Below, in pieces: positions 1 to 9,950 of a stretch of 41,285 nucleotides of DNA; the first letter of the stretch is position 1; each line of letters opens with the position of its first letter. The stretch spans positions 1 through 41,285 of the forward strand of contig JAHLKH010000210.1 in NCBI GenBank assembly GCA_025526915.1. Reading direction: 5' to 3'. A program made the position numbers and the translations under genes. Below the pieces are notes generated by a model. The model was not told where the DNA came from. It saw only the letters and a list, made by a program, of their open reading frames with translations, and did not search any database. Origin of the DNA: Entophlyctis helioformis. Lineage: Eukaryota > Chytridiomycota > Chytridiomycetes > Chytridiales > Chytriomycetaceae.

Positions 1-208
1 CGGTTGAGTGTTGTCTGGGTCGGTGCGTTGGCCGGCTGGTTTGGCGCTGTCATCGGCCACGTGACACGGTCGTGGCTCTGCAGCGCCACGGGGCCCGCGG
101 GCGTTGACGCAACTCGCCAACACAACAACGGGCAAGACAGACACAAGCGGCAGTGCGCAGTCCAGCCAGTCGCGCCTCTGCTTCATTCACATCACACTCT
201 GCGTCACA

Positions 209-589
209 TCACGCTGCAAGCGTTCCGATGCGGTACAAGGCCAGCTGGTCGGCTGCTGCTGGCGAGTGCGCATGGACACCTGCATCCACAAACAGCGTCT
301 GGTTCGCTCGCTCGCTCGCTGTCAGTGTCATGTTCGCAGCTGCCGTCGGCTGGCCATGCTGGGCATGCTCGCCGTGCTGGCCACTTACAGAGACGTCGGT
401 GCCGAGCTCGGGCAGGATGAGCGTCAGCCCGCCTGGATGGTTGGTCTCGTCCTCGAGCAGATCCGAGATGTCGTAGACGACGCCGTCGACCACTATCCAG
501 CCGTCGTCTGTGGCGCTGTGCTGCGATACCTCTTGCAGCGTGTACTGCTGCTCCTCCTGTTGTTGCTCTCGTTGCTGTTCGTCTGCCAT
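209..589 (-). CDS. Cytochrome b5-like heme-binding protein (copy 1)
   Basis: A small soluble protein of about 96 residues, coded by complement(join(209..298,389..589)). The Gln/Glu-rich N-terminus leads into a cytochrome b5 fold: YTLQEV, then GWIVVDGVVYDIS, then the heme-ligand motif NHPGG. After the splice, DAGVHAHSPAA supplies the second expected heme histidine and the domain ends with LYRIGTL. The start is the ATG at 589, just before the Gln-rich segment; longer frames upstream look like noncoding sequence. The intron (299-388, GTAAGT...CAG) is 90 nt, a multiple of three, and contains no stop, so the frame reads through if it is retained. No membrane anchor is visible, so it is not a classical ER-anchored cytochrome b5. 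It probably shuttles electrons, but the partner is unknown. A CATATATG element lies at 703-710. Confidence 0.82.
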   Translation of the reverse strand: MADEQQREQQQEEQQYTLQEVSQHSATDDGWIVVDGVVYDISDLLEDETNHPGGLTLILPELGTDVSVSGQHGEHAQHGQPTAAANMTLTASERANQTLFVDAGVHAHSPAAADQLALYRIGTLAA

Positions 590-786
590 GTGTGTCTGCG
601 TGCTGGTCGATGTGGTCCGCGGGAGGCAGTCCTGTCGGGCTCTGGTGGATGTTGGATGCGGTGGCAAGCAGAGATGTGGTGGCGACTAGATTCATTCAAA
701 CGCATATATGTGGAGGATGCACGGGCAGTGTGGCGGTCCGAGAGAGACGGAGCGAGAGGGGCGAGAGGAGAGAGGAGCCACAGAGA

Positions 787-1187
787 CTACTTGCAGATGA
801 CGTAGTTCTTCTTGTATGGGAAGCATTTGGTGCCGGCACCGCACGCACGGCGTTGAGTGTAGCGCGTCGTGTTGGCACTGGGTCTGTTTGCAAGAGTGTC
901 GAGGGGTGTCAGTCATGTGCCAGTGTGGTTCGCAAGCCTGGACAGGACAGGACAAGCCGTGACAAGCCAGGACAAGCCAGGCTTGGGCAGCCCAAGGCAT
1001 CAACAGATGACAAAGAGAGCACGGCACGCACCTGGATGCACGTCAGGAAGAACTTGTCCGTCTTGCACTTTTGGCGGCCAGCCTTGCACTTGGCTTCGAC
1101 ACCAACGCTGTCGATGTTCGAGAAGAGGAGGAGCGCGAGGAGCGCAACCATGAAGAACTGGCAGATCTTGTGGAACGAGGCGGCCAT
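787..1187 (-). CDS. Small secreted CBM19-like cysteine-rich protein a, copy 1 (apparent frameshift in exon 2)
   Basis: Exon 1 (1032-1187) encodes a signal peptide (FFMVALLALLLF core) and the first three cysteines, in C-x6-C-x8-C spacing. The donor GTGCGT follows the codons for CIQ. Exon 2 (787-883) should supply ACGAGTKC and a final cysteine, as in the intact copy at 11985-12384. Here the base run at 880-882 has one extra G on the plus strand, which throws exon 2 out of frame after the acceptor. No alternative acceptor restores the frame. Either this copy is broken or the extra base is an assembly error. The intact relative matches the six-cysteine pattern of fungal chitin-binding CBM19 domains. 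Confidence 0.6.
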
Positions 1188-1269
1188 TTGTGCTGTGTGT
1201 GCTGTGTGTGTGCGCGCTGTGTGCGATGGTTGAGATGACTGCGCATCACACGAGCAGGGACGAAGCGAG

Positions 1270-1276
1270 TTTTATA
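1270..1276 (-). promoter_or_regulatory. TATA box of CBM19-like gene a, copy 1
   Basis: On the minus strand this reads CCTATAAAA, about 85 bp upstream of the ATG at 1187. The same element sits at the same place in copy 2. Confidence 0.55.
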
Positions 1277-1754
1277 GGCATGGACGGCGTTTGTTGTTGC
1301 ATGCACCAACCATCTGATATGAGTTGCCGTCAAGTGATCAGGAGCGATGGCAGTCGGCCCATGTGTACCCGTGCAGATGCACCTGGCTCTGATCAGCTCA
1401 TCGCACACACACTCACTCACACACTCTGACTCACTCACTCACACTTCAGCCTGCCTGCTCGTGAAGCGGAGTTGACGCGCTGTGTTGGTCATGTGGCTGT
1501 GAGTGATCGCGTCTGAATGATCACTGGCTGGCGTTCAGCAGGCAGCTGCGTTTTGCTTTCATGGACTGGACAAGAGTGCAGAGCACAGACGGATCTGGAG
1601 ACGGAAAAGTTCATTAAGTGACAAACATGGATGACGAGAGAGTGTGTGTGGTCTCGGAAGCATCGAGTCGAGCAGCGAGTCGAGCAGCGAGCCGGGACGG
1701 GCGGTGAGCGGCAGAAGCAGAGACGAACAGAGACGGACAGAGGACGCAAAGCAG

Positions 1755-2174
1755 TTACTCCGCAAGGTCGGGGTCGGCGCCGCAGAACACGTATGTGCTG
1801 TCGGCCGCCTGGTTGCAGTACGTGCCAGCACCGCAGTCGCGGTATGTCCATTCAAACACCAGATCTGCGTTCTGTCGACGGCGCCGTGAGAGTGCAGACA
1901 AGGAGAGTGTGTGTGCAGACCGAGTGTGCAGACAGACAAACGGAGAGAGAGAGAGTGCCGAGTCAGTCGCCGTGCCAGGCACAACCATCGCGACAGGCAG
2001 GGTGCGAGTGTGAGTGTGTACCTGAGTGCAGGTGTTGAAGCCCAGGTTGTCGTCGCTGCATTCTTGGAAACCCAGCGTGCAGGCAGGCGAGTCGTTGTTG
2101 GGTGCAGGTGCAGGGGCCGCAAGAGCCGAAGCGGCAAAGAGAGCGACAAAGGCGGCGACGATGAAGCGAGTCAT
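1755..2174 (-). CDS. Small secreted CBM19-like cysteine-rich protein b (copy 1)
   Basis: An 89-residue secreted peptide, complement(join(1755..1871,2022..2174)). Residues 1-20 form a signal peptide (FIVAAFVALFAASALA), followed by a short Pro/Ala linker and a six-cysteine module with spacing C-x6-C-x9-C-x14-C-x5-C-x10-C. It includes FEWTYRDCGAGTYC. The aromatic W before C-x-x-GT-x-C and the spacing fit CBM19 chitin-binding modules, so binding of chitin or cell wall outside the cell is the likely role; this rests on pattern only. The intron (1872-2021, 150 nt) sits right after the third cysteine plus Thr-Gln, the same place as in gene a, so the two genes are probably old tandem duplicates. The intron is a multiple of three and stop-free in this copy. 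Confidence 0.78.
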   Translation of the reverse strand: MTRFIVAAFVALFAASALAAPAPAPNNDSPACTLGFQECSDDNLGFNTCTQVHTHTRTLPVAMVVPGTATDSALSLSPFVCLHTRSAHTLSLSALSRRRRQNADLVFEWTYRDCGAGTYCNQAADSTYVFCGADPDLAE

Positions 2175-2278
2175 TGTTGGCTTGGCTGTGGTTGGTGTGG
2201 TTGCTGTGGTTGCTGCGGTTGGTGTGGTTGTTGGCTCGATGGCTGGATGGAGGTGCTCGAGGTAGCGGCAGCCGGGCT

Positions 2279-2285
2279 CTTTATA
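2279..2285 (-). promoter_or_regulatory. TATA box of CBM19-like gene b, copy 1
   Basis: The minus strand reads CCTATAAAG about 105 bp upstream of the ATG at 2174. It is conserved in copy 2. Confidence 0.55.
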
Positions 2286-2323
2286 GGCGAGACTTCAGGG
2301 CCGTCCGTGTGTGTATGTCAGCC

Positions 2324-2451
2324 AATGTTGGGCGCAGCTATAGAACAGGAACGACGAGGACTGGAAATTGAGCTAGTATTGAAGTGACGACAACCCAAAG
2401 AGAAATGCAAAATGGAGAAAAGGGAAATGTGGAAGGGCACCGACAACAGCC
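2324..2451. other. 128-bp stretch unique to duplication copy 1, flanked by CAGCC
   Basis: Copy 2 reads tatgtcagccagacatctc without interruption. Copy 1 has 128 extra bases at this point, bounded by a CAGCC on each side (2319-2323 and 2447-2451). It lies in the intergenic region upstream of CBM19 gene b and the F-box stub. It could be a small insertion with a 5-bp target duplication, or a microhomology deletion in copy 2. No ORF or terminal inverted repeat was noticed in it. Confidence 0.75.
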
Positions 2452-2581
2452 AGACATCTCAGCGCAATCATCAATCAAACCATCAGCGCGATTCCTCAAA
2501 GATCAGATCTTTGGTCCTGGTCACGTTCGCCGTGCTCATCAATCTTTCCACACAGACGACAAGCGCACGGGCCGGCTTGCA

Positions 2582-2668
2582 ATGGCAGCAACGCCGCCTA
2601 CAATGCCGCTGCTGCCCGACGACCTGTGGCTCATCATCCTGCACGCTCGTCCACAAGATAGTATGTGA
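2582..2668 (+). pseudogene. Truncated F-box gene 5' stub
   Basis: This encodes the start of the F-box protein found intact at 13666 (MAATP, then PLLPDDLWLIIL). A 10-bp loss (caagagctgg in the intact gene) shifts the frame, and homology to the intact gene stops at 2655. The remaining frame ends after 28 codons. It is a by-product of the segmental duplication, whose right breakpoint fell inside the F-box exon. Confidence 0.85.
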
Positions 2669-2952
2669 CAACGTGAATCCTTTGGATCGGTGTTTATTAA
2701 GCCGTGGATGGATGGAAAGTGGGGCAAGCGATCCTTATGGATGCCTAAATATGGTTGCTGGTGGTGGCCTTTTGGAACCGAGAGGACGTGAGGTAGAGAC
2801 AACGCGACTTGCTATCATGGGCATCTGGCACAGCACGCTAGGCTAACCTCCCCGTTGATGACAAACACGGGCCAGTTGTACCAAAGACAGGCACGGCGAG
2901 GTCACGCTGAAAGAAACGACGCAGTAGGAACAGGAACAGAAACGACTGCAGA
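2669..2952. other. Intergenic, no gene seen
   Basis: The sequence is visibly less GC-rich than its surroundings. It holds no supported ORF. It is the junction between duplication copy 1 and the 3' end of the repeat gene, and probably carries that gene's terminator. Confidence 0.5.
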
Positions 2953-5900
2953 TCACAAATTGCCCCGTGCGATCAGGTCGTCCAATGACACCAGCTCGCG
3001 CATTCTTGCTCGGCTGGCTTTCACGTCCATTGGAGCCATCGCAGTAGACTGTGCTGGTTCTGGAGCAGAGGCTACCGCAGAAGGGGCGACAGGCGAAACC
3101 GCAGAAGGAACGGCAGAAGGAACGGTAGAAGGAGCGACAGAAGGAGCGGCAGGCGAAACCGCAGAAGGAGCGACAGAAGGAGCGACAGGACTCGCGGTTG
3201 ATGCTTGAGCGAGCGGTTGATGCCATATTTCGGCCCACAGTTCGGCAATGGAAGAGATCTCTTGGACGGGAAACTCGGTGATATCAATCCGTGCCAGCAA
3301 CTGTGTAAGACTGAGCCTTGAGAGAAGTCGCTTCAAGACACGGCGATCCCGGTTGATGCTGCTGCCTGCAGTGTTTGGCGTCAGGCCTTTGGCGATCCGC
3401 TTGTGGGAGACTGGAGGAGCACGAACGCCAGCCAGACGAGAGACTTCCGGCAAGGCAAGACCGAGACCGAGGCGTGAGAGATGCCACTCGCTGCTGCTGC
3501 AAAGGGTCGACCTGGCTGAGGGGGCTGTTTTTCGACGCGACAAACTCTGTGTAGCCTGCAACATCGCTTGTTGCTTTGTGGGATATGGGCTATATCTGGG
3601 AAACGTATCGCGAGGCACACCTAAACGATTGCAAACAGTAAGACATAACGGATATGTGAGCAACGGGTGCTGTAAATGGAAGTACTGACAGTTGAGAAAC
3701 GACTTACAAGTATGACAAGAAAACGGAATAGTTGGCGAGGCTGCTGAGAAGTGCCTTGCCTTGATGATATCATCGGCTTCTGGAAAGTATGCCGGCATCT
3801 TCCCCTTGACAAAACGACGGACGATGGCGGATAAATCGTTCCAGATTGTGGGGGGAAGCTGTGCCTCGGTGATAGGTGGAGCCGTTTCAGGCTGTGCACC
3901 AATCAGTGAGCAGAGATCCGTCGATGCGGGCATAACTGATCGTTTGGCGCTTGACTCCTGCTCAGTGGAAAAAAGAACAGACTTCTTGCCAACACGCTTG
4001 CCTGGGTCTTGTTTGCTTGGTTCGGACTCGCGCGCCTTCTTGTACTTTCTGGCTTCGACTGTGGCAACAGCAGTTCCAGATCTCACAGTGGCGGCGGTTG
4101 CTGTAGACGGTGTCCGCGCGCAACGATCCGTCGACGCCGATCCCGTGGGCAGTGCGGGTAGTGGCTGCTCCGCTGCTGGATGCACCATACGTAGTTCATC
4201 AATCTGCGAGCAGAGATCCGTCGATGCCGATCCCGTGGGCAGTGTGGCTTGAAGCTGTGCCTTGGTGAGAGGTGCCATCACAAGTGCTTCGTCAATCTGC
4301 GAGCAGAGATCCGTCGACGCCGGCATAACTGATCGTTTGACGCTTGACTCCTGCTCAGTGGAAGAAAGAACAGACTTCTTGCCAACACGCTTGCCTGGGT
4401 CTTGTTTGCTTGGTTCGGACTCGCGCGCCTTCTTGTACTTTCTGGCTTTGACTGTGGCAACAGCAGTTCCAGATCTCACAGTGGCGGCGGTTGCTGTAGA
4501 CGGTATCCGCGCGCAACGATCCGTCGACGCCGATCCTGAGGGCAGTGCGGGTGGTGGCTGCTCCGCTGCTGGAGGCACCATAAGTAGTTCATCAATCTGC
4601 GGGCAGAGATCCGTCGACGCCGGCATAACTGATCGTTTGACGCTTGACTCCTGCTCAGTGGAAAAAAGAACAGACTTCTTGCCAACACGCTTGCCTGGAT
4701 CTTGTTTGCTTGGTTCGGACTCACGCATCTTCTTGAACTTTCGGGCTTCGACTGTGGCAACAGCAGTTCCAGATCTCACAGTGGCGGCGGTTGCTGTAGA
4801 CGGTATCCGCGCGCAACGATCCGTCGACGCCGATCCCGTGGGCAGTGCGGGTGGTGGCTGCTCCGCTGCTGGAGGCACCATAAGTAGTTCATCAATCTGC
4901 GGGCAGAGAACCGTCGATGCCGATCCCGAGTTCAATGCGGCTTGAAGCTGTGCTTCGGTGAGAGGTGCCAATGGAGGCAGTGCACCAAACAGCGAGCAGG
5001 GATCCGTCGACACCGATCCCGAGTCCAACGCGGCTTGAAGCTGTGCTTCGGTGAGAGGTGCCAATGTAGGCAGTGCACCAAACAGTGTGCTGAGATCCGT
5101 CGATGCCGATCCCGTGGGCAGTGTGGCTTGAAGCTGTGCCTTGGTGAGAGGTGCCATCACAAGTGCTTCGTCAATCTGCGAGCAGAGATCCGTCGACGCC
5201 GATCCCGCGGGCAGTGCGGCTTGAAGCTGTGCCTCGGTGAGAGGTGCCATCACAAGTGCTTCGTCAATCTGCGAGCAGAGATCCGTCGACGCCGATCCCG
5301 CGGGCAGTGCGGCTTGAAGCTGTGCCTCGGTGAGAGGTGCCATCACAAGTGCTTCATCAATCTGCGAGCAGAGATCCGTCGATGCCGATCCCGCGGGCAG
5401 TGTGGCTTGAAGCTGTGCCTCGGTGAGAGGTGCCATCACAAGTGCTTCATCAATCTGCGAGCAGAGATCCGTCGACGCCGATCCCGAGTTCAACGCGGCT
5501 TGAAGCTGTGCTTCGGTGAGAGGTGCCAATGGAGGCAGTGCACCAAACAGCGAGCAGGGATACGTCGATGTCGATCCCGAGTTCAACGCGGCTTGAAGCT
5601 GTGCTTCGGTGAGAGGTGGAGCCGTTTCAGGCAGTGCACCAAACAGCGTGCTGAGATCCGTCGATGTCGATCCCGAGTTCAACGCGGCTTGAAGCTGTGC
5701 TTCGGTGAGAGGTGGAGCCGTTTCAGGCAGTGTACCAAACAGCGAGCAGGGATCCGTCGATGTCGATCCCGAGTTCAACGCGGCTTGAAGCTGTGCTTCA
5801 GTAAGAGGTGCCAATGGAGGCAGTGTACCAAACAGCGTGCTGAGATCCGTCGATGTCGATCCCGAGTTCAACGCGGCTTGAAGCTGTGCTTCGGTGAGAG

Positions 5901-8900
5901 GTGCCAATGTAGGCAGTGCACCAAACAGCGAGCAGGGATCCGTCGATGCCGATCCCGAGTTCAACGCGGCTTGAAGCTGTGCTTCGGTGAGAGGTGCCAA
6001 TGGAGGCAGTGCACCAAACAGCGAGCAGGGATCCGTCGATGCCGATCCCGAGTTCAACGCGGCTTGAAGCTGTGCTTCGGTGAGAGGTGCCAATGGAGGC
6101 AGTGCACCAAACAGCGAGCAGGGATACGTCGATGTCGATCCCGAGTTCAACGCGGCTTGAAGCTGTGCTTCGGTGAGAGGTGGAGCCGTTTCAGGCAGTG
6201 CACCAAACAGCGTGCTGAGATCCGTCGATGCCGATCCCGAGTTCAACGCGGCTTGAAGCTGTGCTTCGGTGAGAGGTGCCAATGGAGGCAGTGCACCAAA
6301 CAGCGAGCAGGGATACGTCGATGTCGATCCCGAGTTCAACGCGGCTTGAAGCTGTGCTTCGGTGAGAGGTGGAGCCGTTTCAGGCAGTGTACCAAACAGC
6401 GAGCAGGGATCCGTCGATGTCGACCCCGAGTTCAATGCGGCTTGAAGCTGTGCTTCGGTGAGAGGTGCCAATGGAGGCAGTGTACCAAACAGCGTGCTGA
6501 GAACCGTCGATGCCGATCCAGAGTTCAATGCGGCTTGAAGCTGTGCTTCGGTGAGAGGTGCCAATGTAGGCAGTGCACCAAACAGCGTGCTGAGATCCGT
6601 CGATGCTGATCCCGCGGGCAGTGCGGCTTGAAGCTGTGCTTCGGTGAGAGGTGCCAATGGAGGCAGTGTACCAAACAGCGAGCAGGGATCCGTCGATGCC
6701 GATCCAGAGTTCAATGCGGCTTGAAGCTGTGCTTCGGTGAGAGGTGCCAATGGAGGCAGTGTACCAAACAGCGTGCTGAGATCCGTCGATGCCGATCCCG
6801 CGGGCAGTGTGGCTTGAAGCTGTGCTTCGGTGAGAGGTGCCAATGTAGGCAGTGCACCAAACAGCGTGCTGAGATCCGTCGATGCTGATCCCGCGGGCAG
6901 TGCGGCTTGAAGCTGTGCCTCGGTGAGAGGTTCCATCACAAGTGCTTCGTCAATCTGCGAGCAGAGATCCGTCGATGCCGATCCCGCGGGCAGTGTGGCT
7001 TGAAGCTGTGCCTCGGTGAGAGGTGCCATCACAAGTGCTTCATCAATCTGCGAGCAGAGATCCGTCGACGCCGATCCCGCGGGCAGTGCGGCTTGAAGCT
7101 GTGCCTCGGTGAGAGGTGCCATCACAAGTGCTTCGTCAATCTGCGAGCAGAGATCCGTCGATGCCGATCCCGCGGGCAGTGTGGCTTGAAGCTGTGCCTC
7201 GGTGAGAGGTGCCATCACAAGTGCTTCATCAATCTGCGAGCAGAAATCCGTCGACGCCGATCCCGCGGGCAGTGCGGCTTGAAGCTGTGCCTCGGTGAGA
7301 GGTTCCATCACAAGTGCTTCATCAATCTGCGAGCAGAGATCCGTCGACGCCGATCCCGAGTTCAATGCGGCTTGAAGCTGTGCCTCGGTGAGAGGTGCCA
7401 TCACAAGTGCTTCGTCAATCTGCGAGCAGAGATCCGTCGATGCCGATCCCGCGGGCAGTGTGGCTTGAAGCTGTGCCTCGGTGAGAGGTTCCATCACAAG
7501 TGCTTCATCAATCTGCGAGCAGAGATCCGTCGATGCCGATCCCGCGGGCAGTGTGGCTTGAAGCTGTGCTTCGGTGAGAGGTGCCAATGTAGGCAGTGCA
7601 CCAAACAGTGTGCTGAGATCCGTCGATGCCGATCCCGTGGGCAGTGTGGCTTGAAGCTGTGCCTTGGTGAGAGGTGCCATCACAAGTGCTTCGTCAATCT
7701 GCGAGCAGAGATCCGTCGACGCCGATCCCGCGGGCAGTGCGGCTTGAAGCTGTGCCTCGGTGAGAGGTGCCATCACAAGTGCTTCGTCAATCTGCGAGCA
7801 GAGATCCGTCGACGCCGATCCCGCGGGCAGTGCGGCTTGAAGCTGTGCCTCGGTGAGAGGTGCCATCACAAGTGCTTCGTCAATCTGCGAGCAGAGATCC
7901 GTCGATGCCGATCCCGCGGGCAGTGTGGCTTGAAGCTGTGCCTCGGTGAGAGGTGCCATCACAAGTGCTTCATCAATCTGCGAGCAGAAATCCGTCGACG
8001 CCGATCCCGCGGGCAGTGCGGCTTGAAGCTGTGCCTCGGTGAGAGGTGCCATCACAAGTGCTTCATCAATCTGCGAGCAGAGATCCGTCGATGTCGATCC
8101 CGCGGGCAGTGCGGCTTGAAGCTGTGCCTCGGTGAGAGGTGCCATCACAAGTGCTTCGTCAATCTGCGAGCAGAGATCCGTCGATGCCGATCCCGCGGGC
8201 AGTGCGGCTTGAAGCTGTGCCTCGGTGAGAGGTGCCATCACAAGTGCTTCGTCAATCTGCGAGCAGAGATCCGTCGATGTCGATCCCGCGGGCAGTGCGG
8301 CTTGAAGCTGTGCCTCGGTGAGAGGTGCCATCACAAGTGCTTCATCAATCTGCGAGCAGAAATCCGTCGACGCCGATCCCGCGGGCAGTGCGGCTTGAAG
8401 CTGTGCCTCGGTGAGAGGTTCCATCACAAGTGCTTCATCAATCTGCGAGCAGAGATCCGTCGATGTCGATCCCGCGGGCAGTGCGGCTTGAAGCTGTGCC
8501 TCGGTGAGAGGTGCCATCACAAGTGCTTCGTCAATCTGCTGGCAGAGATCCGTCGACGCCGATCCCGCGGGCAGTGCGGCTTGAAGCTGTGCCTCGGTGA
8601 GAGGTGCCATCACAAGTGCTTCATCAATCTGCTGGCAGAGATCCGTCGACGCCGATCCCGCGGGCAGTGCGGCTTGAAGCTGTGCCTCGGTGAGAGGTGC
8701 CATCACAAGTGCTTCGTCAATCTGCGAGCAGAGATCCGTCGATGCCGATCCCGCGGGCAGTGTGGCTTGAAGCTGTGCCTCGGTGAGAGGTTCCATCACA
8801 AGTGCTTCGTCAATCTGCGAGCAGAGATCCGTCGACGCCGATCCCGCGGGCATTGTGGCTTGAAGCTGTGCCTCGGTGAGAGGTGCCATCACAAGTGCTT

Positions 8901-9938
8901 CATCAATCTGCGAGCAGAGATCCGTCGATGTCGATCCCGCGGGCAGTGTGGCTTGAATGGGTTGACCAGCAGTCTGAAGACAACACATCATTGTAAGAAT
9001 GTCAGTATCAACCCCAACGTGGCATAGTAGCCAGACAATGATCCGATGGCCAAGACCAGCTCACCTGGTGAGAAACCGCATTGGCAGAGCAACCAGGAGT
9101 GGTAGGCGGAATAAGTGGGCGGCCGGTTTGTCGGTAAATGGTCGGCCCAAACTTCGATGAAGGCTTGGGATACTTGGCAGCCATTGCAAATGCCATGAGC
9201 GCATGCGGTCCCGGCATTGGCGGTGGCGATGACTGAATGTTGGTGTTCGGCTTCACACCACGCGACGGTTTGGCAGCGACGTTTACAGCAACGCAGTGGT
9301 CCCCGGACGGCGGCGAGGTCTGATCATGCACGATACACTCTTCTGCTGGTACCTGGCATCCCATTGGCTGCGGAGGACTCGGTACGGAACTGCTTGGGAG
9401 TTTGGGCGAATCCTTCATGCCAAACATCACAAGTGTCCCGCAATAGTCAATGTCAGCCATCCCGACTTCAAACACAACAATGCGTTAGCACAAGTCGACT
9501 CACTTCAAAGCCAACCAAAGGCATGTCTGCAGGGTTGCTCTTGAGGAGTATGGCGTCACCTCCGTCAATGAGTACGACTTTCACGATACGACAGTCTCCA
9601 TATTCAACGCGGGCGGAAGCCTTGTCCAATGGATCGGTGTTGGTCGAGGCATTACGGCAAATGACAGTGTGGTGTGCCTGGCAGATTATCTTGTAAGTAT
9701 TCTTCAAGCCGCATGGCGTGCGCTCAGAAGAATGGCTCACCGAGTGTCTAGCACCAGCTGGAGTAGGAGGCGGGATGGTAGCAGGTGATTTGGGAGTCTC
9801 GGTGCATGAGAGGCAAGCCAGAGGAGGGTTGGTATGGTCGGAGGGTACGGTATTGCTTGTGGACTGGGCCTGCTTGTCGGAAAGAACTGGGAAGTGCTGT
9901 TGTCCGAGGCGTGTCAGACAACAAACGTGGCAGTCCAT
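2953..9938 (-). CDS. Giant two-cassette repeat protein, multi-exon, unknown function
   Basis: I do not recognise the family. Well-supported exons are 2953..3620, 3708..8973 and 9065 to about 9470. The 91-bp intron 8974-9064 joins ...NAVSHQ to TAGQPIQ in phase and has a CTGAC branch site. The intron 3621-3707 (GTAAGT...TTTAG, 87 nt) leaves FSCHTC joined to VPRDTF. Upstream, 9486-9938 continues with a protein-like segment (YGDCRIVKVVLIDGGDAILL), but its junction near 9477-9510 is unclear, so the start at 9938 is tentative. The core has about 44 units of 31 residues built on LTEAQLQAALPAGSASTD, then three 100-residue units with basic KK/KR stretches, then a unique C-terminus with a Pro/Ala/Val/Ser tract. 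No signal peptide or membrane segment is visible. The 2012-residue frame is free of stops and indels despite the repeats, which argues that it is expressed. Confidence 0.7.
3905..4915 (-). repeat. Three 300-bp repeat units in the repeat gene
   Basis: Three near-identical segments encode ASTDRCARIPSTATAA, a VRSGTAVATVEARK stretch, basic residues and SVKRSVMPASTDLC. The motif cataactgatcg recurs near 3931, 4324 and 4624: the last two are 300 bp apart, and the first pair are separated by 393 bp because one extra 93-bp unit lies between them. This array borders the 93-bp array on the C-terminal side of the protein. Confidence 0.9.
4930..8965 (-). repeat. 93-bp tandem array (about 44 units) coding for 31-residue repeats
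   Basis: The period is 93 bp (31 codons), occasionally 96 bp where ETAPP replaces LAP. The first half of each unit is nearly constant (LTEAQLQAAL, then PAG/NSG/PTG, then SA/ST and ST). The second half alternates between an acidic cassette (DLCSQIDEALVM) and a hydrophobic one (DPCSLFGALPPLAP or DLSTLFG...). N-terminal units mainly use the first cassette, the middle mainly the second, and the last few return to the first. Confidence 0.95.
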
Positions 9939-9950
9939 TGCATCAATCGA

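Larger units (their letters stand above)
206..2655. repeat. Segmental duplication, copy 1 (direct repeat of 11385-13749)
   Basis: This block is collinear with and nearly identical to 11385-13749 on the same strand. It carries, in order, a cytochrome b5-like gene, two CBM19-like genes and the first part of an F-box gene. The left edge lies just past the cytochrome b5 stop codon. The right edge falls inside the F-box coding sequence, after the shared stretch ending in ctcgtccaca. Differences seen by eye include a 128-bp stretch present only here (2324-2451), a 10-bp loss in the F-box stub (caagagctgg) and an extra base at 880-882. Identity was not computed. Confidence 0.95.

Noticed and set aside
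4930..8965. CRISPR-like regular array
   Set aside because: The 93-bp units are contiguous and coding, with no conserved short repeat plus unique spacers, in a eukaryotic context.
4942..9027. Long plus-strand open frames (Cys/Arg-rich GLKLCLGERCHHKC repeats)
   Set aside because: They are the antisense of the 93-bp repeat array. The frame stays open only because the unit length is a multiple of three, and the C/R-rich composition is that of a shadow frame. The minus strand has introns and unique ends.
9217..9696. Plus-strand gene at 9217-9696 ending at a good GTAAGT
   Set aside because: The translation is low in recognisable pattern, while the opposite strand reads as protein and splices in phase to the repeat gene. 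The GTAAGT is probably chance.
2953..9938. Retrotransposon or DNA-transposon identity for the repeat gene
   Set aside because: No reverse transcriptase, integrase, transposase motif, LTR or terminal inverted repeat was seen.
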